The position numbers were made by a program, and so were the translations under genes. DNA of 64,000 nt from Bacteroidaceae bacterium. Its GTDB lineage: Bacteria > Bacteroidota > Bacteroidia > Bacteroidales > Bacteroidaceae. The stretch spans positions 1 to 64,000 of the forward strand of contig JAGCNZ010000098.1 in NCBI GenBank assembly GCA_017645655.1, read 5' to 3'. Numbering within the stretch: the stretch's first letter is position 1; every line of letters begins with the position of its first letter. Below the pieces are notes generated by a model, which saw only the letters and a list, made by a program, of their open reading frames with translations, did no database searches and had not been told where the DNA came from. Positions 7,851 through 16,229 of the stretch are shown in pieces.

Positions 7851-9427
7851 CGGATTTCGATTTCTTCCTTCACATCGATTTCCTGCCCATCCTTGTCGTA
7901 GAACTCATACTGAAGAAAAGCGAGCTTCTGACTTGGAATGACTTTAACGCCAAAGCCATACTTGATTTGCCACTTGCGACGCAGGCTGAAGATACCTTCG
8001 TTCAGGTAGGCGGCGACATACGGATGCACGTGAAGGGTAAATCGCTTCATGCCAAGTCTATAGTAGAGGAACTTAATCTTGCCCTCCAAGACCTTGTGGA
8101 AGAGGAAACTGCTCTTGATTTGACCCGTTCCTTGACATGTAGGACAAGCCTCCTCGACTGCTACATCCATCACGGGACGCACTCTCTGTCGGGTGATTTG
8201 CATCAGACAGAATTTGCTCAAAGGCAGGATGTTGTGCCGAGCACGGTCGCGTTTCATCAACTCACACATGTGCTCATAAAGTTTCTGACGATCCTCTGCC
8301 AACTTCATATCAATGAAGTCAACGACAATGATGCCGCCCATGTCTCGAAGACGAAGCTGACGAGCCAGCTCATCTGCTGCGCCAAGGTTAACCTCGAGGG
8401 CATTGGCTTCCTGGCTGTCGGCGTTGCGAGTGCGGTTGCCACTATTGACATCCACGACGTGCAAGGCCTCCGTGTGCTCGATGATGAGGTAGGCTCCGTG
8501 CTTGTACGACACGGTGCGGCCGAAGCCCGACTTAATCTGCCGTGTGATGTCGAAGTTGTCGAAAATGGGCAGACTGCCTTTGTAGAGTTTCACGACGCCA
8601 GCACATTCGGGCGCAATAAGGCTGACGTAGTCGTGCACCTCCTTATAGACGCTTTCGTTGTTGACGTAGATATTTGCGAAGTGCGGGTTGAAGAGGTCGC
8701 GAAGCATGGCTACCGTGCGACTCGTCTCTTCGTAGACAAGTGTCGGCAGTTCCTTGGCTTGCTGCACCTTCTTGAGTGTCGCTTCCCAACGCGCCACGAG
8801 CACTTTCATCTCGGCATCCAGCTCGCTTGTGCGCTTGCCTTCTGCCACGGTGCGAACGATGATGCCACAATTCTTGGGCTTGATACTTTCGATGACTTGC
8901 TTCAGGCGTGCTCTCTCGGCACTGCTCTTAATCTTCGTCGAGACGGAAACTTTGTCACCAAAAGGTGTAAAGACAAGGAAACGACCAGGGAAGGAAAGGT
9001 CGCAGGTCAGTCGAGGCCCTTTGGTGCTGATAGGTTCCTTGACTATCTGCACAAGCACCTCCTGTCCCTGTTGCAAAGTTGTCTGCACGCTGCCGTCCTT
9101 TGGCAAGTCGGGAAGCATGGATGCCTTCTCGAAGGAGTAGAGATTCTTGCGGTCGCTCTGGACTTGCTTCAAGTACTTGGCGTACGAGGCGAACTGCAGG
9201 CCAAGGTCGAGGTAATGCAGGAAAGCATCGCGCTCATGACCGACATTAACGAAGCAGGCATTGAGTCCGGGCATGAGTTTCTTGACTTTTGCCAAGTACA
9301 CGTTGCCCACGGAGTAAGAGACGCTCTGTTCCTCCTCCTGATACTCTGCCAGTCGCTTGTCCTCGGTCAGCGCAATGGCGATTTTCTTCGGCTGTACGTC
9401 GATGTAGAGTTCGCTGGTAACTTCCAT
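7847..9427 (-). CDS. rng: Ribonuclease G/E family endoribonuclease
   Basis: 526 residues, the usual length for RNase G and without the long RNase E scaffold. It has an S1-like N-terminus (YLAKVKKLMPGLNACFVNVG), a DNase I-like catalytic core with GGIIVVDFIDMK and DRARHNILPLSKF carrying the expected Asp residues, and the zinc-link CPTCQGTG. It processes rRNA and turns over mRNA at the inner face of the cell. Nine bases upstream of the ATG is a hairpin followed by T residues (9436-9468), so expression may depend on reading through that structure from the small basic-protein gene. Confidence 0.93.
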   Translation of the reverse strand: MEVTSELYIDVQPKKIAIALTEDKRLAEYQEEEQSVSYSVGNVYLAKVKKLMPGLNACFVNVGHERDAFLHYLDLGLQFASYAKYLKQVQSDRKNLYSFEKASMLPDLPKDGSVQTTLQQGQEVLVQIVKEPISTKGPRLTCDLSFPGRFLVFTPFGDKVSVSTKIKSSAERARLKQVIESIKPKNCGIIVRTVAEGKRTSELDAEMKVLVARWEATLKKVQQAKELPTLVYEETSRTVAMLRDLFNPHFANIYVNNESVYKEVHDYVSLIAPECAGVVKLYKGSLPIFDNFDITRQIKSGFGRTVSYKHGAYLIIEHTEALHVVDVNSGNRTRNADSQEANALEVNLGAADELARQLRLRDMGGIIVVDFIDMKLAEDRQKLYEHMCELMKRDRARHNILPLSKFCLMQITRQRVRPVMDVAVEEACPTCQGTGQIKSSFLFHKVLEGKIKFLYYRLGMKRFTLHVHPYVAAYLNEGIFSLRRKWQIKYGFGVKVIPSQKLAFLQYEFYDKDGQEIDVKEEIEIR

Positions 9428-9435
9428 TCTTTTAC

Positions 9436-9468
9436 AAAAAAGGTGACCGAACTGAGTACGTCACCTTT
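9436..9468 (-). terminator. Intrinsic terminator or attenuator between the 29-residue gene and rng
   Basis: Perfect 9-bp stem AAAGGTGAC / GTCACCTTT with a 12-base loop, followed on the minus strand by an unbroken T run (complement of 9436-9441). It ends the small basic gene and stands 9 bases before the rng start codon. No other promoter is visible for rng. Confidence 0.75.
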
Positions 9469-9484
9469 AGGCCTGAGAAGTTGT

Positions 9485-9574
9485 TTACTTGCTCTTATGT
9501 CTGTTCTTTCTCAGTCTCTTCTTACGCTTGTGCGTTGACATCTTGTGCCTCTTATGCTTCTTTCCGTTTGGCAT
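9485..9574 (-). CDS. 29-residue Lys/Arg-rich protein, possibly ribosome-associated
   Basis: The reading frame MPNGKKHKRHK-MSTHKRKKR-LRKNRHKSK has 29 residues, about 60 percent of them Lys, Arg or His. From memory, a nearly identical short protein is conserved across Bacteroidota, often next to rng. Such composition fits an RNA-binding ribosomal accessory peptide, but the role is an inference. It has its own promoter (-7 box at 9628-9636) and terminator. Confidence 0.78.
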   Translation of the reverse strand: MPNGKKHKRHKMSTHKRKKRLRKNRHKSK

Positions 9575-9627
9575 AATTTTGGGTGTTTATGGTTAGTACT
9601 AATTATATATTTATACAATTTCGGACT

Positions 9628-9636
9628 GCAAAGATA
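9628..9636 (-). promoter_or_regulatory. -7 box of the 29-residue gene
   Basis: TATCTTTGC on the minus strand, a strong match to TAnnTTTG. A TTG 16 bases further upstream (9655-9653) is slightly too close to be ideal. Predicted start near 9622, about 48 bases before the ATG. Confidence 0.6.
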
Positions 9637-9694
9637 CAACTATTTTCCTAACCAAGAAAGATTTTACCTATTTTTGTTGAAAAAAAGTTGTCCT

Positions 9695-9729
9695 TTGATG
9701 TGATTCGTGCCGAAAAAGCTGTACTTTTG
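9695..9729 (+). promoter_or_regulatory. Promoter of mutY
   Basis: TACTTTTG at 9722-9729 with a TTG at 9695-9697; the 24-base spacer is longer than usual. The mutY ATG is only 4 bases beyond the -7 box, so the mRNA is predicted to be leaderless or nearly so. Confidence 0.5.
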
Positions 9730-9733
9730 CATC

Positions 9734-10759
9734 ATGATTTCATCATTTGGAACGCAATTAGAGCGATGGTATGAGTCTTTTGGTCGCGACCTTCCTTGGA
9801 GAAGAACAAGTGACCCCTACCTCATCATGCTGTCAGAGTTCATCCTGCAGCAGACACAGATTGTGCAAGGGATGAGCTACTACCTTCGCTTTGCAGAACG
9901 ATTTCCAACGGCTCAGAGTTTGGCAGAGGCAAGTGAGGAAGAAGTGCTCCGACTCTGGCAAGGATTGGGCTATTACAGCAGGGCTCGAAACCTTCACAAA
10001 GCGACTCAAAAGATAGCCGAGGCTGGCTGTTTTCCCAAGGATTACAACTTCGTGAGGGCTTTGCCAGGTGTGGGCGACTACACAGCTGCTGCCATCATGA
10101 GCTTTGCCTTCGGGGAGCCTTATGCCGTGCTCGACGGCAATGTGCAACGCGTCCTTGCTCGCCACTTCGGCATCAACGAACCTATCGATACGACGCAAGG
10201 AAAGAAACTGCTTCGTGCACTTGCTGACGAGATGCTCGACCGCCAGCGCCCTGCCCTCTACAACCAAGCCATAATGGATTTCGGAGCATGCCTTTGCAAG
10301 CCTACCGCACCGCTATGTGAGACCTGTCCGCTTGCCGAAACCTGTGAAGCCTTAAGCACTCGCCAGGTGGATAAACTGCCCGTCAAATCAAAGCGCACAA
10401 GTGTTCGCGACAGATACTTTACCTATATATATACGCGAACAGAAGACGGACAAACGCTGCTCCATCGCAGAGGAAGCGGCGACATCTGGCAAGGCCTCTT
10501 CGAATTCCCAATGATAGAATCGGACAAGCCCCTAACCCTTGCCGAGGTGGAAGAAAAAGTTAAGGCTAAGGCTAAGCTTGAACTCGTCGCTCAGGACGTC
10601 CGCCACCAGCTCACCCACCAGCACCTTCATGCCGACTTCTACCTCCTCACCTTGCCCACTGACTATGAAAGCACAAAAGGACAATGGGTCGAAGAAAAGT
10701 CCCTCGACCACTATGCCCTTCCGCGCCTCCTGGAGAGGCTATTGGAGAAAATAATGTGA
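9734..10759 (+). CDS. mutY: A/G-specific adenine glycosylase
   Basis: 341 residues from MISSFGTQLERWY; an upstream Met in the same frame lies before the -7 box and is rejected. It removes adenine mispaired with 8-oxoguanine. Visible are the catalytic Glu in SEFILQQTQ, the helix-hairpin-helix ALPGVGDYTAAAI, the catalytic Asp in VLDGNVQRV, the four-Cys iron-sulphur loop (CKPTAPLCETCPLAETC) and a C-terminal NUDIX-like 8-oxoG recognition domain. It converges with the DUF5362 gene, the two stops 8 bases apart. Confidence 0.95.
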   Translation: MISSFGTQLERWYESFGRDLPWRRTSDPYLIMLSEFILQQTQIVQGMSYYLRFAERFPTAQSLAEASEEEVLRLWQGLGYYSRARNLHKATQKIAEAGCFPKDYNFVRALPGVGDYTAAAIMSFAFGEPYAVLDGNVQRVLARHFGINEPIDTTQGKKLLRALADEMLDRQRPALYNQAIMDFGACLCKPTAPLCETCPLAETCEALSTRQVDKLPVKSKRTSVRDRYFTYIYTRTEDGQTLLHRRGSGDIWQGLFEFPMIESDKPLTLAEVEEKVKAKAKLELVAQDVRHQLTHQHLHADFYLLTLPTDYESTKGQWVEEKSLDHYALPRLLERLLEKIM

Positions 10760-10767
10760 CTGCTGTT

Positions 10768-11214
10768 TTATGCTGGACAGGAGCCTTGCGAAGTGCAGAA
10801 GGCGATAAGGCCTACAAGGGCAACGACTGCCAAAAACACCAGACCGATAATGGTGAGGATGCCAGAGAACTTCAGGTAAGCGCGTAACCCGGCAAAGCCG
10901 CGAGCCAACTGAGCCTCATCGCCTGTCAGACATGCTTTCTTTACGCCGTTAGCGAACTGAAATCCCTTCACGAGAGGGTAAATCATGATGAGGGCACAAA
11001 CCACATAGATGGGACCCATGATAACTCCTCCGCCAAGCATTGGAGTTGGCGGCAACACCATCGGAGCAATCGTGACTACAACACCTATAACAAAATAGAG
11101 TGCCATTGCGATAGCACCAACGACTACGAGGAACTTCGCCCACTTGGCAGCACTCAGCAAGTCGGCCTTTATCGTCTCGTCGACCACCATTCCTGTCTTG
11201 ATTTCTTCTTCCAT
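10768..11214 (-). CDS. DUF5362-type membrane protein
   Basis: 148 residues with four hydrophobic segments (about 29-52, 58-85, 112-135 and the C-terminus), a cytoplasmic acidic N-terminus (MEEEIKTGMVVDE) and the conserved-looking FQFANGVKKACLTGDEAQLARGFAGLRAYLKFSG, typical of the DUF5362 family found next to unrelated genes in Bacteroidota. Function is unknown. It stands alone behind a good promoter whose surroundings include an inverted repeat. Confidence 0.7.
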   Translation of the reverse strand: MEEEIKTGMVVDETIKADLLSAAKWAKFLVVVGAIAMALYFVIGVVVTIAPMVLPPTPMLGGGVIMGPIYVVCALIMIYPLVKGFQFANGVKKACLTGDEAQLARGFAGLRAYLKFSGILTIIGLVFLAVVALVGLIAFCTSQGSCPA

Positions 11215-11301
11215 AACATTAAACGTTTTTAGTTAATACTGAATTTAGAGTCTCATCCGCCGCAAGGTTACGAAGAAGTGAGGCTTATTATTTTTCGTTG
11301 A

Positions 11302-11352
11302 CAAAGTTACGAAATATTCTATATTTCACGCAAGTTTTCGTAGAATATTTTC
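11302..11352 (-). promoter_or_regulatory. Promoter with flanking inverted repeat, DUF5362 gene
   Basis: On the minus strand, TTG (11333-11331), a 21-base spacer and TAACTTTG (11309-11302). An 11-of-12 inverted repeat (CGAAATATTCTA at 11310-11321, TAGAATATTTTC at 11341-11352) flanks the -33 region, so it could be an operator. The leader 11215-11296 shows nothing else. Confidence 0.55.
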
Positions 11353-11451
11353 TCATTTTCTACCAAAGAAGGCCTTTTTCAACGGTTTTTGAGGAAACCT
11401 GTGACAATCTGAGACCTGGTCTTCTGCATAGGGCTTACAGAGACGCTGAAA

Positions 11452-11562
11452 AACGCATGCCGTGACGATGGCAAACGCGACGTGTGACGATGGCATACAC
11501 GACACGTGACGATGACCAACGCGACGTGTCGCGTTTGCGAACGTCACGTGTCACGTTGAAAT
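11452..11562. repeat. Phased repeat array A (GC-rich variant)
   Basis: Cores (C/G)ACGTG or close variants start at 11479, 11503, 11523 and 11545, with an outlying CCGTG at 11460; spacing is 24, 20 and 22 bases. Linkers are GC-rich (TGACGATGGCA and similar), unlike the AT-rich linkers of the other arrays. It begins 2 bases after the stop of the cyclo-ligase gene. The stretch 11353-11451 holds nothing recognisable. Confidence 0.65.
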
Positions 11563-11564
11563 GG

Positions 11565-12131
11565 TCAACAAATAACTTCCGCGACCGCGATGTCATGAGG
11601 TTCGCTTGGAACCTCATCGAGAAGCTGGAAAGGGAAGCAGATTCCTGTCAGCCGAGTAAGTGTGAGTTTGGGCAGAAGGCGGTCGTAATAACCTTTTCCT
11701 CTGCCCAGCCGATGCCCTGGCCTATCGAACGCCATACCAGGAATGAGGGCAAGCTCAATATCACCATAGCTTTCAGGGAGGAAAAGAGGTCCTGTAGGCT
11801 CCATAATGCCGTAGGGCCCCTCCCGTAAAGACGTCTCGCCTTCGTAGTGATGGAGTTCCAACTCTTCGCCCTTCACAACTGGCAAAAGCACATTCTTCCT
11901 CTTCTGAAAGGCCTCACAAATCAGCCGTCTGACATCCACTTCGTCGGCAAGAGGGTAATAAAGCAGCAGAGTGCCTGCCTCCTGCCACCAAGCAGAAGCA
12001 AGCACTCTGTTCGTTATTTCTTCCGACATCGCCGCCAGTTGAGCAGCGGTGTGTTCCTTTTTTTGCGCCCTGATGTATTGGCGCAAGGAATGTTTCCTCC
12101 CCCCATAGGGAGAGTTAGAGGAGGGCTTCAT
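11565..12131 (-). CDS. 5-formyltetrahydrofolate cyclo-ligase
   Basis: 188 residues. It converts 5-formyl-THF to 5,10-methenyl-THF with ATP. The family signature GRGKGYYDRLLPKL and LALIPGMAFDRPGHRLG are present, and LLYYPLADEVDVRRL matches the N-terminal half. The first residues (SNSPYGG) are encoded by a palindrome-like stretch of the CTCCC..GGGAG type common between genes here, so the true start may lie slightly further in. ATGA overlap with the upstream GH109-like gene. Confidence 0.92.
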   Translation of the reverse strand: MKPSSNSPYGGRKHSLRQYIRAQKKEHTAAQLAAMSEEITNRVLASAWWQEAGTLLLYYPLADEVDVRRLICEAFQKRKNVLLPVVKGEELELHHYEGETSLREGPYGIMEPTGPLFLPESYGDIELALIPGMAFDRPGHRLGRGKGYYDRLLPKLTLTRLTGICFPFQLLDEVPSEPHDIAVAEVIC

Positions 12132-13711
12132 TTCTTAGCCTTCTTAGCGGCCTTTTCCTTTGCCTTATCGTACTTCTCCCACAACTTCTTCTTAGCGCAA
12201 AGGGCTTTCTGAGCTTCCGTGCTTGCAACGGCGGCTGCTTCAGCGGCAGCCTCATCCTCAGGACTTGCCCAATCGAACTGGAAGCTCTTCTGAATGTTCC
12301 AATAGCCACGAGTGAAGTCGGGGAATGCTACGGCGCAACAATTGTTGTCCATCGAGAGCGTACCAAGCTCTGCCAGACAACACCACTCAGCGAGGTCGTA
12401 GACATCCATGTCGAGACGCAAACCGTTCTGCAGACAATAGACGAGGCGCGCGTCCATGAAGAAGTCCATACCGCCATGTCCGCCTACCTTACGAGCCATT
12501 TCACCATACTTCTTTATGATGGGGTGCGTGTACTTCGCCACAAGTGCATCCTGCTCTGTCTTTGGCAGGAAGCCGTGAGAGCTGAGGTCGTCCACCTTCG
12601 GAGCCACACCGCTGGCAGCGAGTTGGCTCTTGTCGAGGGCATAGTGCTGCTCGGGATACTTCGTTGCATAACCCTTCGTGCCCGTCAGTTTATAGAGACG
12701 GTTATAGGGCTGCGGGTTCATCACATTGTGCTGTATCTCAACAACCTTACCGAGTTCCGTACGCATCAAGGTTGTTGTCTGGTCGCCGTTGCGATAGTTG
12801 TTGCAGGGCTTACCAGTCTTCTTCTCGACATATTCCTTGCCGTGAACACTCTTGGTATCCATTGCAACGAGCGTCTTGAAGCGGTCGCCGCGATGGATGT
12901 TCATGGCGAGAGCAACGGGACCGAGTCCGTGCGTAGCATAGACGTCGCCACGATTCTCCATGTTGTACTTCATGCGCCAGCCCAGTTTGTCCGGGTCGCT
13001 GCCATCGGGATTCTTCCAGTAGTAGTCCCAGAAGTCGTCGAGGTTGTGGATGTAAGCACCCTCGCCGCGAATCACTTCGCCGAAGACGCCCTGCTGCGCC
13101 ATGTTGAGCGTGTTGAGTTCGTACCAGTCGTAGCAGCAGTTCTCGAGAATCATGCAGTGCAGACGCGTCTTCTCAGAGAGTTCGATGAGTTCCCAGCACT
13201 GCTCGAGATTCATGGCGCTGGGCACCTCGATGGCCGTATGCTTACCGTTTAGCATGGCACACTTAGCAACGGGGAAGTGATGATCCCAGTCGGTTGCCAC
13301 ATAAACGAGGTCAACATCCGGGCGTTTGCACAGCTCTTCATAGCCCTTCTCACCGCTGTAGATGTCTGCTGGCGGGAGTCCTGCGTTGCGCAGATACTTT
13401 TGGCAAGCCTCAGCGCGAGCAGCCTCGTAGTCGCAAAGCGCTACTATCTGTGTGCCTGGAATGTGGGTAAAGCGCTCGACAGCTCCAGGTCCGCGCATTC
13501 CCAAGCCGACGAATGCGACACGAACTGTTGCCATCTTCGGGGCCGTCAAGCCAAGGACGTGTTGCTGACCGGCAGGGCGTGTGGGTGTTTCAACAACAAG
13601 GGTTCCTTTGTCCCAATGTGTTTTTGTAGTTGGGCTAAGACTTTGTGCCATCGAAGTGACACTGAGAAATGCTGCCGCAAAGAGGGCGAGCGAGAGATGT
13701 TTGATGTTCAT
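12128..13711 (-). CDS. Secreted Gfo/Idh/MocA oxidoreductase-like glycosidase (GH109 type)
   Basis: 527 residues with a signal peptide (ending SVTSMAQ). A Rossmann domain follows (VRVAFVGLGMRGPGAVERF), then IVALCDYE, DLVYVATDWDHH, KHTAIEVPSAMN and the GH109-like HNLDDFWDYYW and GDVYATHGLGPVALAM. Known GH109 enzymes hydrolyse alpha-N-acetylgalactosaminides through an NAD-dependent redox cycle; activity on host glycans is inferred. The C-terminus is an unusual Ala/Lys-rich tail (AEAAAVAST to AKKAKK). It is the first gene of an operon with the cyclo-ligase. Confidence 0.85.
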   Translation of the reverse strand: MNIKHLSLALFAAAFLSVTSMAQSLSPTTKTHWDKGTLVVETPTRPAGQQHVLGLTAPKMATVRVAFVGLGMRGPGAVERFTHIPGTQIVALCDYEAARAEACQKYLRNAGLPPADIYSGEKGYEELCKRPDVDLVYVATDWDHHFPVAKCAMLNGKHTAIEVPSAMNLEQCWELIELSEKTRLHCMILENCCYDWYELNTLNMAQQGVFGEVIRGEGAYIHNLDDFWDYYWKNPDGSDPDKLGWRMKYNMENRGDVYATHGLGPVALAMNIHRGDRFKTLVAMDTKSVHGKEYVEKKTGKPCNNYRNGDQTTTLMRTELGKVVEIQHNVMNPQPYNRLYKLTGTKGYATKYPEQHYALDKSQLAASGVAPKVDDLSSHGFLPKTEQDALVAKYTHPIIKKYGEMARKVGGHGGMDFFMDARLVYCLQNGLRLDMDVYDLAEWCCLAELGTLSMDNNCCAVAFPDFTRGYWNIQKSFQFDWASPEDEAAAEAAAVASTEAQKALCAKKKLWEKYDKAKEKAAKKAKK

Positions 13712-13742
13712 AGTATTTTTTAGTTTTAGTGCATTTGCAGCA

Positions 13743-13750
13743 CAAAGATA
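13743..13750 (-). promoter_or_regulatory. -7 box of the GH109-like gene
   Basis: TATCTTTG on the minus strand, about 32 bases before the ATG at 13711. No convincing TTG element at the expected distance. Confidence 0.5.
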
Positions 13751-13845
13751 CTAAAAGTTTCCTAATCTCGCACGCTTTTCGTGCAAAAGAAGTGAAAAAA
13801 GACAACTTTTTCTACTCGGATGCCCACTTATTATATAATATGTAT

Positions 13846-13853
13846 TACCTTTG
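13846..13853 (+). promoter_or_regulatory. -7 box of rlmN
   Basis: TACCTTTG followed by C, 18 bases before the ATG at 13872. It is preceded by the AT-rich TATATAATATGTATT motif that recurs in this window. No clear TTG element. Confidence 0.5.
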
Positions 13854-13871
13854 CAAGATAAAAGATATGAC

Positions 13872-14936
13872 ATGGAGAGGAAGAAGCTGCTAGGCATGAC
13901 GCTTGGTGAACTGAAGGAAGTTGCTGCGGTGGCAGGGCTGCCAGGCTACGCTGCGAAGCAAATCATGCAGTGGCTCTATGGCAAACGCGTGAGGAGTATC
14001 GAGGAGATGACCAACCTCTCGAAGAGCGGCAGGACTGCCCTGGCAGAGTGCTACGAGGTGGGCTGCGTGTCGCCAAGCGACGTTCAGCAGAGCATCGACG
14101 GCACCGCCAAGTACCTCTTCCCCACGGAGAGCGGGCAGCAGGTGGAGTGCGTGTTCATTCCCGACGGCGACCGGGCGACGTTGTGCGTCAGCAGTCAGGC
14201 TGGTTGCCGAATGGGTTGCCGATTCTGCATGACAGGCCGACAGGGTTTCGGCGGCAACCTTACTGCGACGGATATACTGAACCAGGTCTATTCCGTGCCG
14301 GGGAGCGAGCAGCTCACGAACATTGTCTTCATGGGACAAGGAGAGCCGATGGACAACCTCGACGCTGTGCTGCGTGCCACGCGCTTGCTGACGGATCAGG
14401 ACGGATGGGCTTGGAGCCCGAAGCGCATCACAGTCTCCACCGTCGGCGTCAGAAGGGGTGTGGAACGCTTCCTCCGTGAGAGCGAATGCCACCTTGCGAT
14501 AAGCCTTCACAATCCTTTCCCGGAGGAACGTCTTGCCATGATGCCTGCGGAAAATGCTTTCGGCATCGTCGAGTTGCTGACACTGCTGAAGCAGCAGGAC
14601 TGGAGCCACCAGAGGAGGCTCAGCTTCGAGTACATCGTCTTCGGCGGACTCAATGATTCTGAGCGGCATGCGCGAGAGTTGGTGCGTCTGCTTGCGCCCT
14701 TGGAGTGCCGCGTCAACCTGATTCGCTTCCACGAGATACCCGACACGCCCTACAGAGGTGCGTCCGAGGAGAGGATGATCTGGCTGCGCGACTACCTGAC
14801 GAGGCATGGCGTGACGACGACCATACGCGCCAGCCGAGGGCAGGACATCTATGCTGCTTGCGGCTTGCTGCATGCGGCCACCTCCATCTCCCCCTTGGGG
14901 GAGTGCCAACAATCTGGGAACCTTAACATAAAATAA
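13872..14936 (+). CDS. rlmN: 23S rRNA (adenine-2503-C2) methyltransferase
   Basis: 354 residues from MERKKLLGMTL, the ATG just after the promoter; an upstream in-frame TTG lies inside the -7 box and is rejected. Radical SAM enzyme methylating A2503 of 23S rRNA and A37 of some tRNAs. The cluster motif is in GCRMGCRFCMTGRQG, with NIVFMGQGEPMDNL and the C-terminal RASRGQDIYAACG holding the methyl-carrying Cys region. Its stop overlaps the next start (TAATG). Confidence 0.95.
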   Translation: MERKKLLGMTLGELKEVAAVAGLPGYAAKQIMQWLYGKRVRSIEEMTNLSKSGRTALAECYEVGCVSPSDVQQSIDGTAKYLFPTESGQQVECVFIPDGDRATLCVSSQAGCRMGCRFCMTGRQGFGGNLTATDILNQVYSVPGSEQLTNIVFMGQGEPMDNLDAVLRATRLLTDQDGWAWSPKRITVSTVGVRRGVERFLRESECHLAISLHNPFPEERLAMMPAENAFGIVELLTLLKQQDWSHQRRLSFEYIVFGGLNDSERHARELVRLLAPLECRVNLIRFHEIPDTPYRGASEERMIWLRDYLTRHGVTTTIRASRGQDIYAACGLLHAATSISPLGECQQSGNLNIK

Positions 14937-16054
14937 TGTACCTAATTATTATGATACCTCACAACCTGAAACACTCCCTACTGGGAGGGACGCAGAGGGC
15001 GCTTGTCCTTCTTCTTTGCTTAGCATCATTCTTAGTTAGTTGCCAGAAGGAGCAATTCTTCCCGCAAGCCAGCGGACGTCCCTACGAAGTGCTTGTCGTG
15101 CTCGACGAGAAGACGTGGGAAGCTCCGGCGGGCCGTGCTTTGTTCGACATCCTCGACACCGACGTGCCCTGTCTGCCGCAGAGCGAGCGCTCGTTTCACA
15201 TCACGCAAATCGAGCCGAAAGACTTCAGCGCGAACTTTACCATCTTCCGCAACATCATACAGGTCAACATAGACAAGACGCAGTTCTCGCGAACAGGTAT
15301 GCGATTCACGCGAAACAAGTATGCGATGGACCAGATAGTGCTCGCCATCAACAGCCCGAGCCTGGAGGATTTCCGGCAGTTCTGCATCGACCACAAGCAG
15401 GAGGTCATCGACTTCCTGACGCGCTCGGAGATGAACCGCCTCATCAAGGAACTGGAGCAGAAGTACTCGAAAGTCACCTTCGACTTGGCATGGCAGATTT
15501 TCACCTGCCGATTCCATGCTCCCAAGGAACTGACCAGCTACAAGAAGGGCGAGCAGTTCTTCTGGACGAGCAACAACACGGCGAGCGGCCTGGAGAACAT
15601 CGTGATGTACAGCTACCCGTATGAAGGGCCGGAGACGTTCAACAAGGAATACATGGTGGCGAAGCGCGACTCCGTGATGAAAGTGAACCTGCCGGGCGAG
15701 AAACCTGGCATGTACATGAAGACAGACTCCCTCTGCACCATCATCAAGCCGATAAACGTGCACAACAGCTACGCGATGGAGATGCGCGGCCTCTGGTACA
15801 TGGAGAACGACGCCATGGGAGGTCCCTTCGTAAGCCACTCCCGCGTGGACACCGAGACGAACCGCGTGGTCGTAGTCGAAGGCTTCGTCTATGCTCCGGA
15901 AAAGATGAAGCGCGGCCTCATCCGCAGGCTCGAAGGCTCGCTCTACACCCTGCAACTCCCGCAGGAGCAGTACTCGCTCATCGACACGGGACTGGAAGAG
16001 GAGAAAGGACAAAAGACATCGGAACCCGCATCGAAGGGAGGAAAAACAGACTGA
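14936..16054 (+). CDS. DUF4837-family lipoprotein
   Basis: 372 residues with a hydrophobic N-terminus and lipobox (LASFLVSCQKEQ). After it comes the DUF4837 pattern: GRPYEVLVVLDEKTWE, then FTIFRNIIQVNI, MDQIVLAINSP and a conserved DAMGGPFVSHSRVD near the end. An envelope protein of unknown function, widespread in Bacteroidales, often directly after rlmN as here. The start overlaps the rlmN stop; an in-frame ATG at 14951 is an alternative start. The last ~20 residues are hydrophilic and low-complexity. Confidence 0.85.
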   Translation: MYLIIMIPHNLKHSLLGGTQRALVLLLCLASFLVSCQKEQFFPQASGRPYEVLVVLDEKTWEAPAGRALFDILDTDVPCLPQSERSFHITQIEPKDFSANFTIFRNIIQVNIDKTQFSRTGMRFTRNKYAMDQIVLAINSPSLEDFRQFCIDHKQEVIDFLTRSEMNRLIKELEQKYSKVTFDLAWQIFTCRFHAPKELTSYKKGEQFFWTSNNTASGLENIVMYSYPYEGPETFNKEYMVAKRDSVMKVNLPGEKPGMYMKTDSLCTIIKPINVHNSYAMEMRGLWYMENDAMGGPFVSHSRVDTETNRVVVVEGFVYAPEKMKRGLIRRLEGSLYTLQLPQEQYSLIDTGLEEEKGQKTSEPASKGGKTD

Positions 16055-16075
16055 CCACGTCGCCTCCTCAAACAT

Positions 16076-16168
16076 CACGTGGGTAAAATGAAAATATCAC
16101 GTGGAATATTTCAAATATCACGTGGGTAAAATGAATTTATCACGTGGGTAAATTTCAAACATCACGTG
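16076..16168 (-). repeat. Phased CACGTG array B (five cores)
   Basis: CACGTG starts at 16076, 16098, 16119, 16141 and 16163, spaced 22, 21, 22 and 22. Read on the minus strand the linkers follow the family order, with TTTTACC or TTTACC before each core and an ATATTT/AAATAT dyad in the 21-base unit. It lies between two plus-strand genes, so its orientation is opposite to transcription. Confidence 0.85.
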
Positions 16169-16229
16169 CCGCGTTTTCCGGCACACCAGCATAACACAGA
16201 AAACAGACCAGATAAAACAAGTCACCTAC

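Noticed and set aside
7799..9538. A 579-codon plus-strand frame opposite rng and the small basic gene
   Set aside because: Antisense to two confident genes, no start context, no domain; it is a shadow frame.
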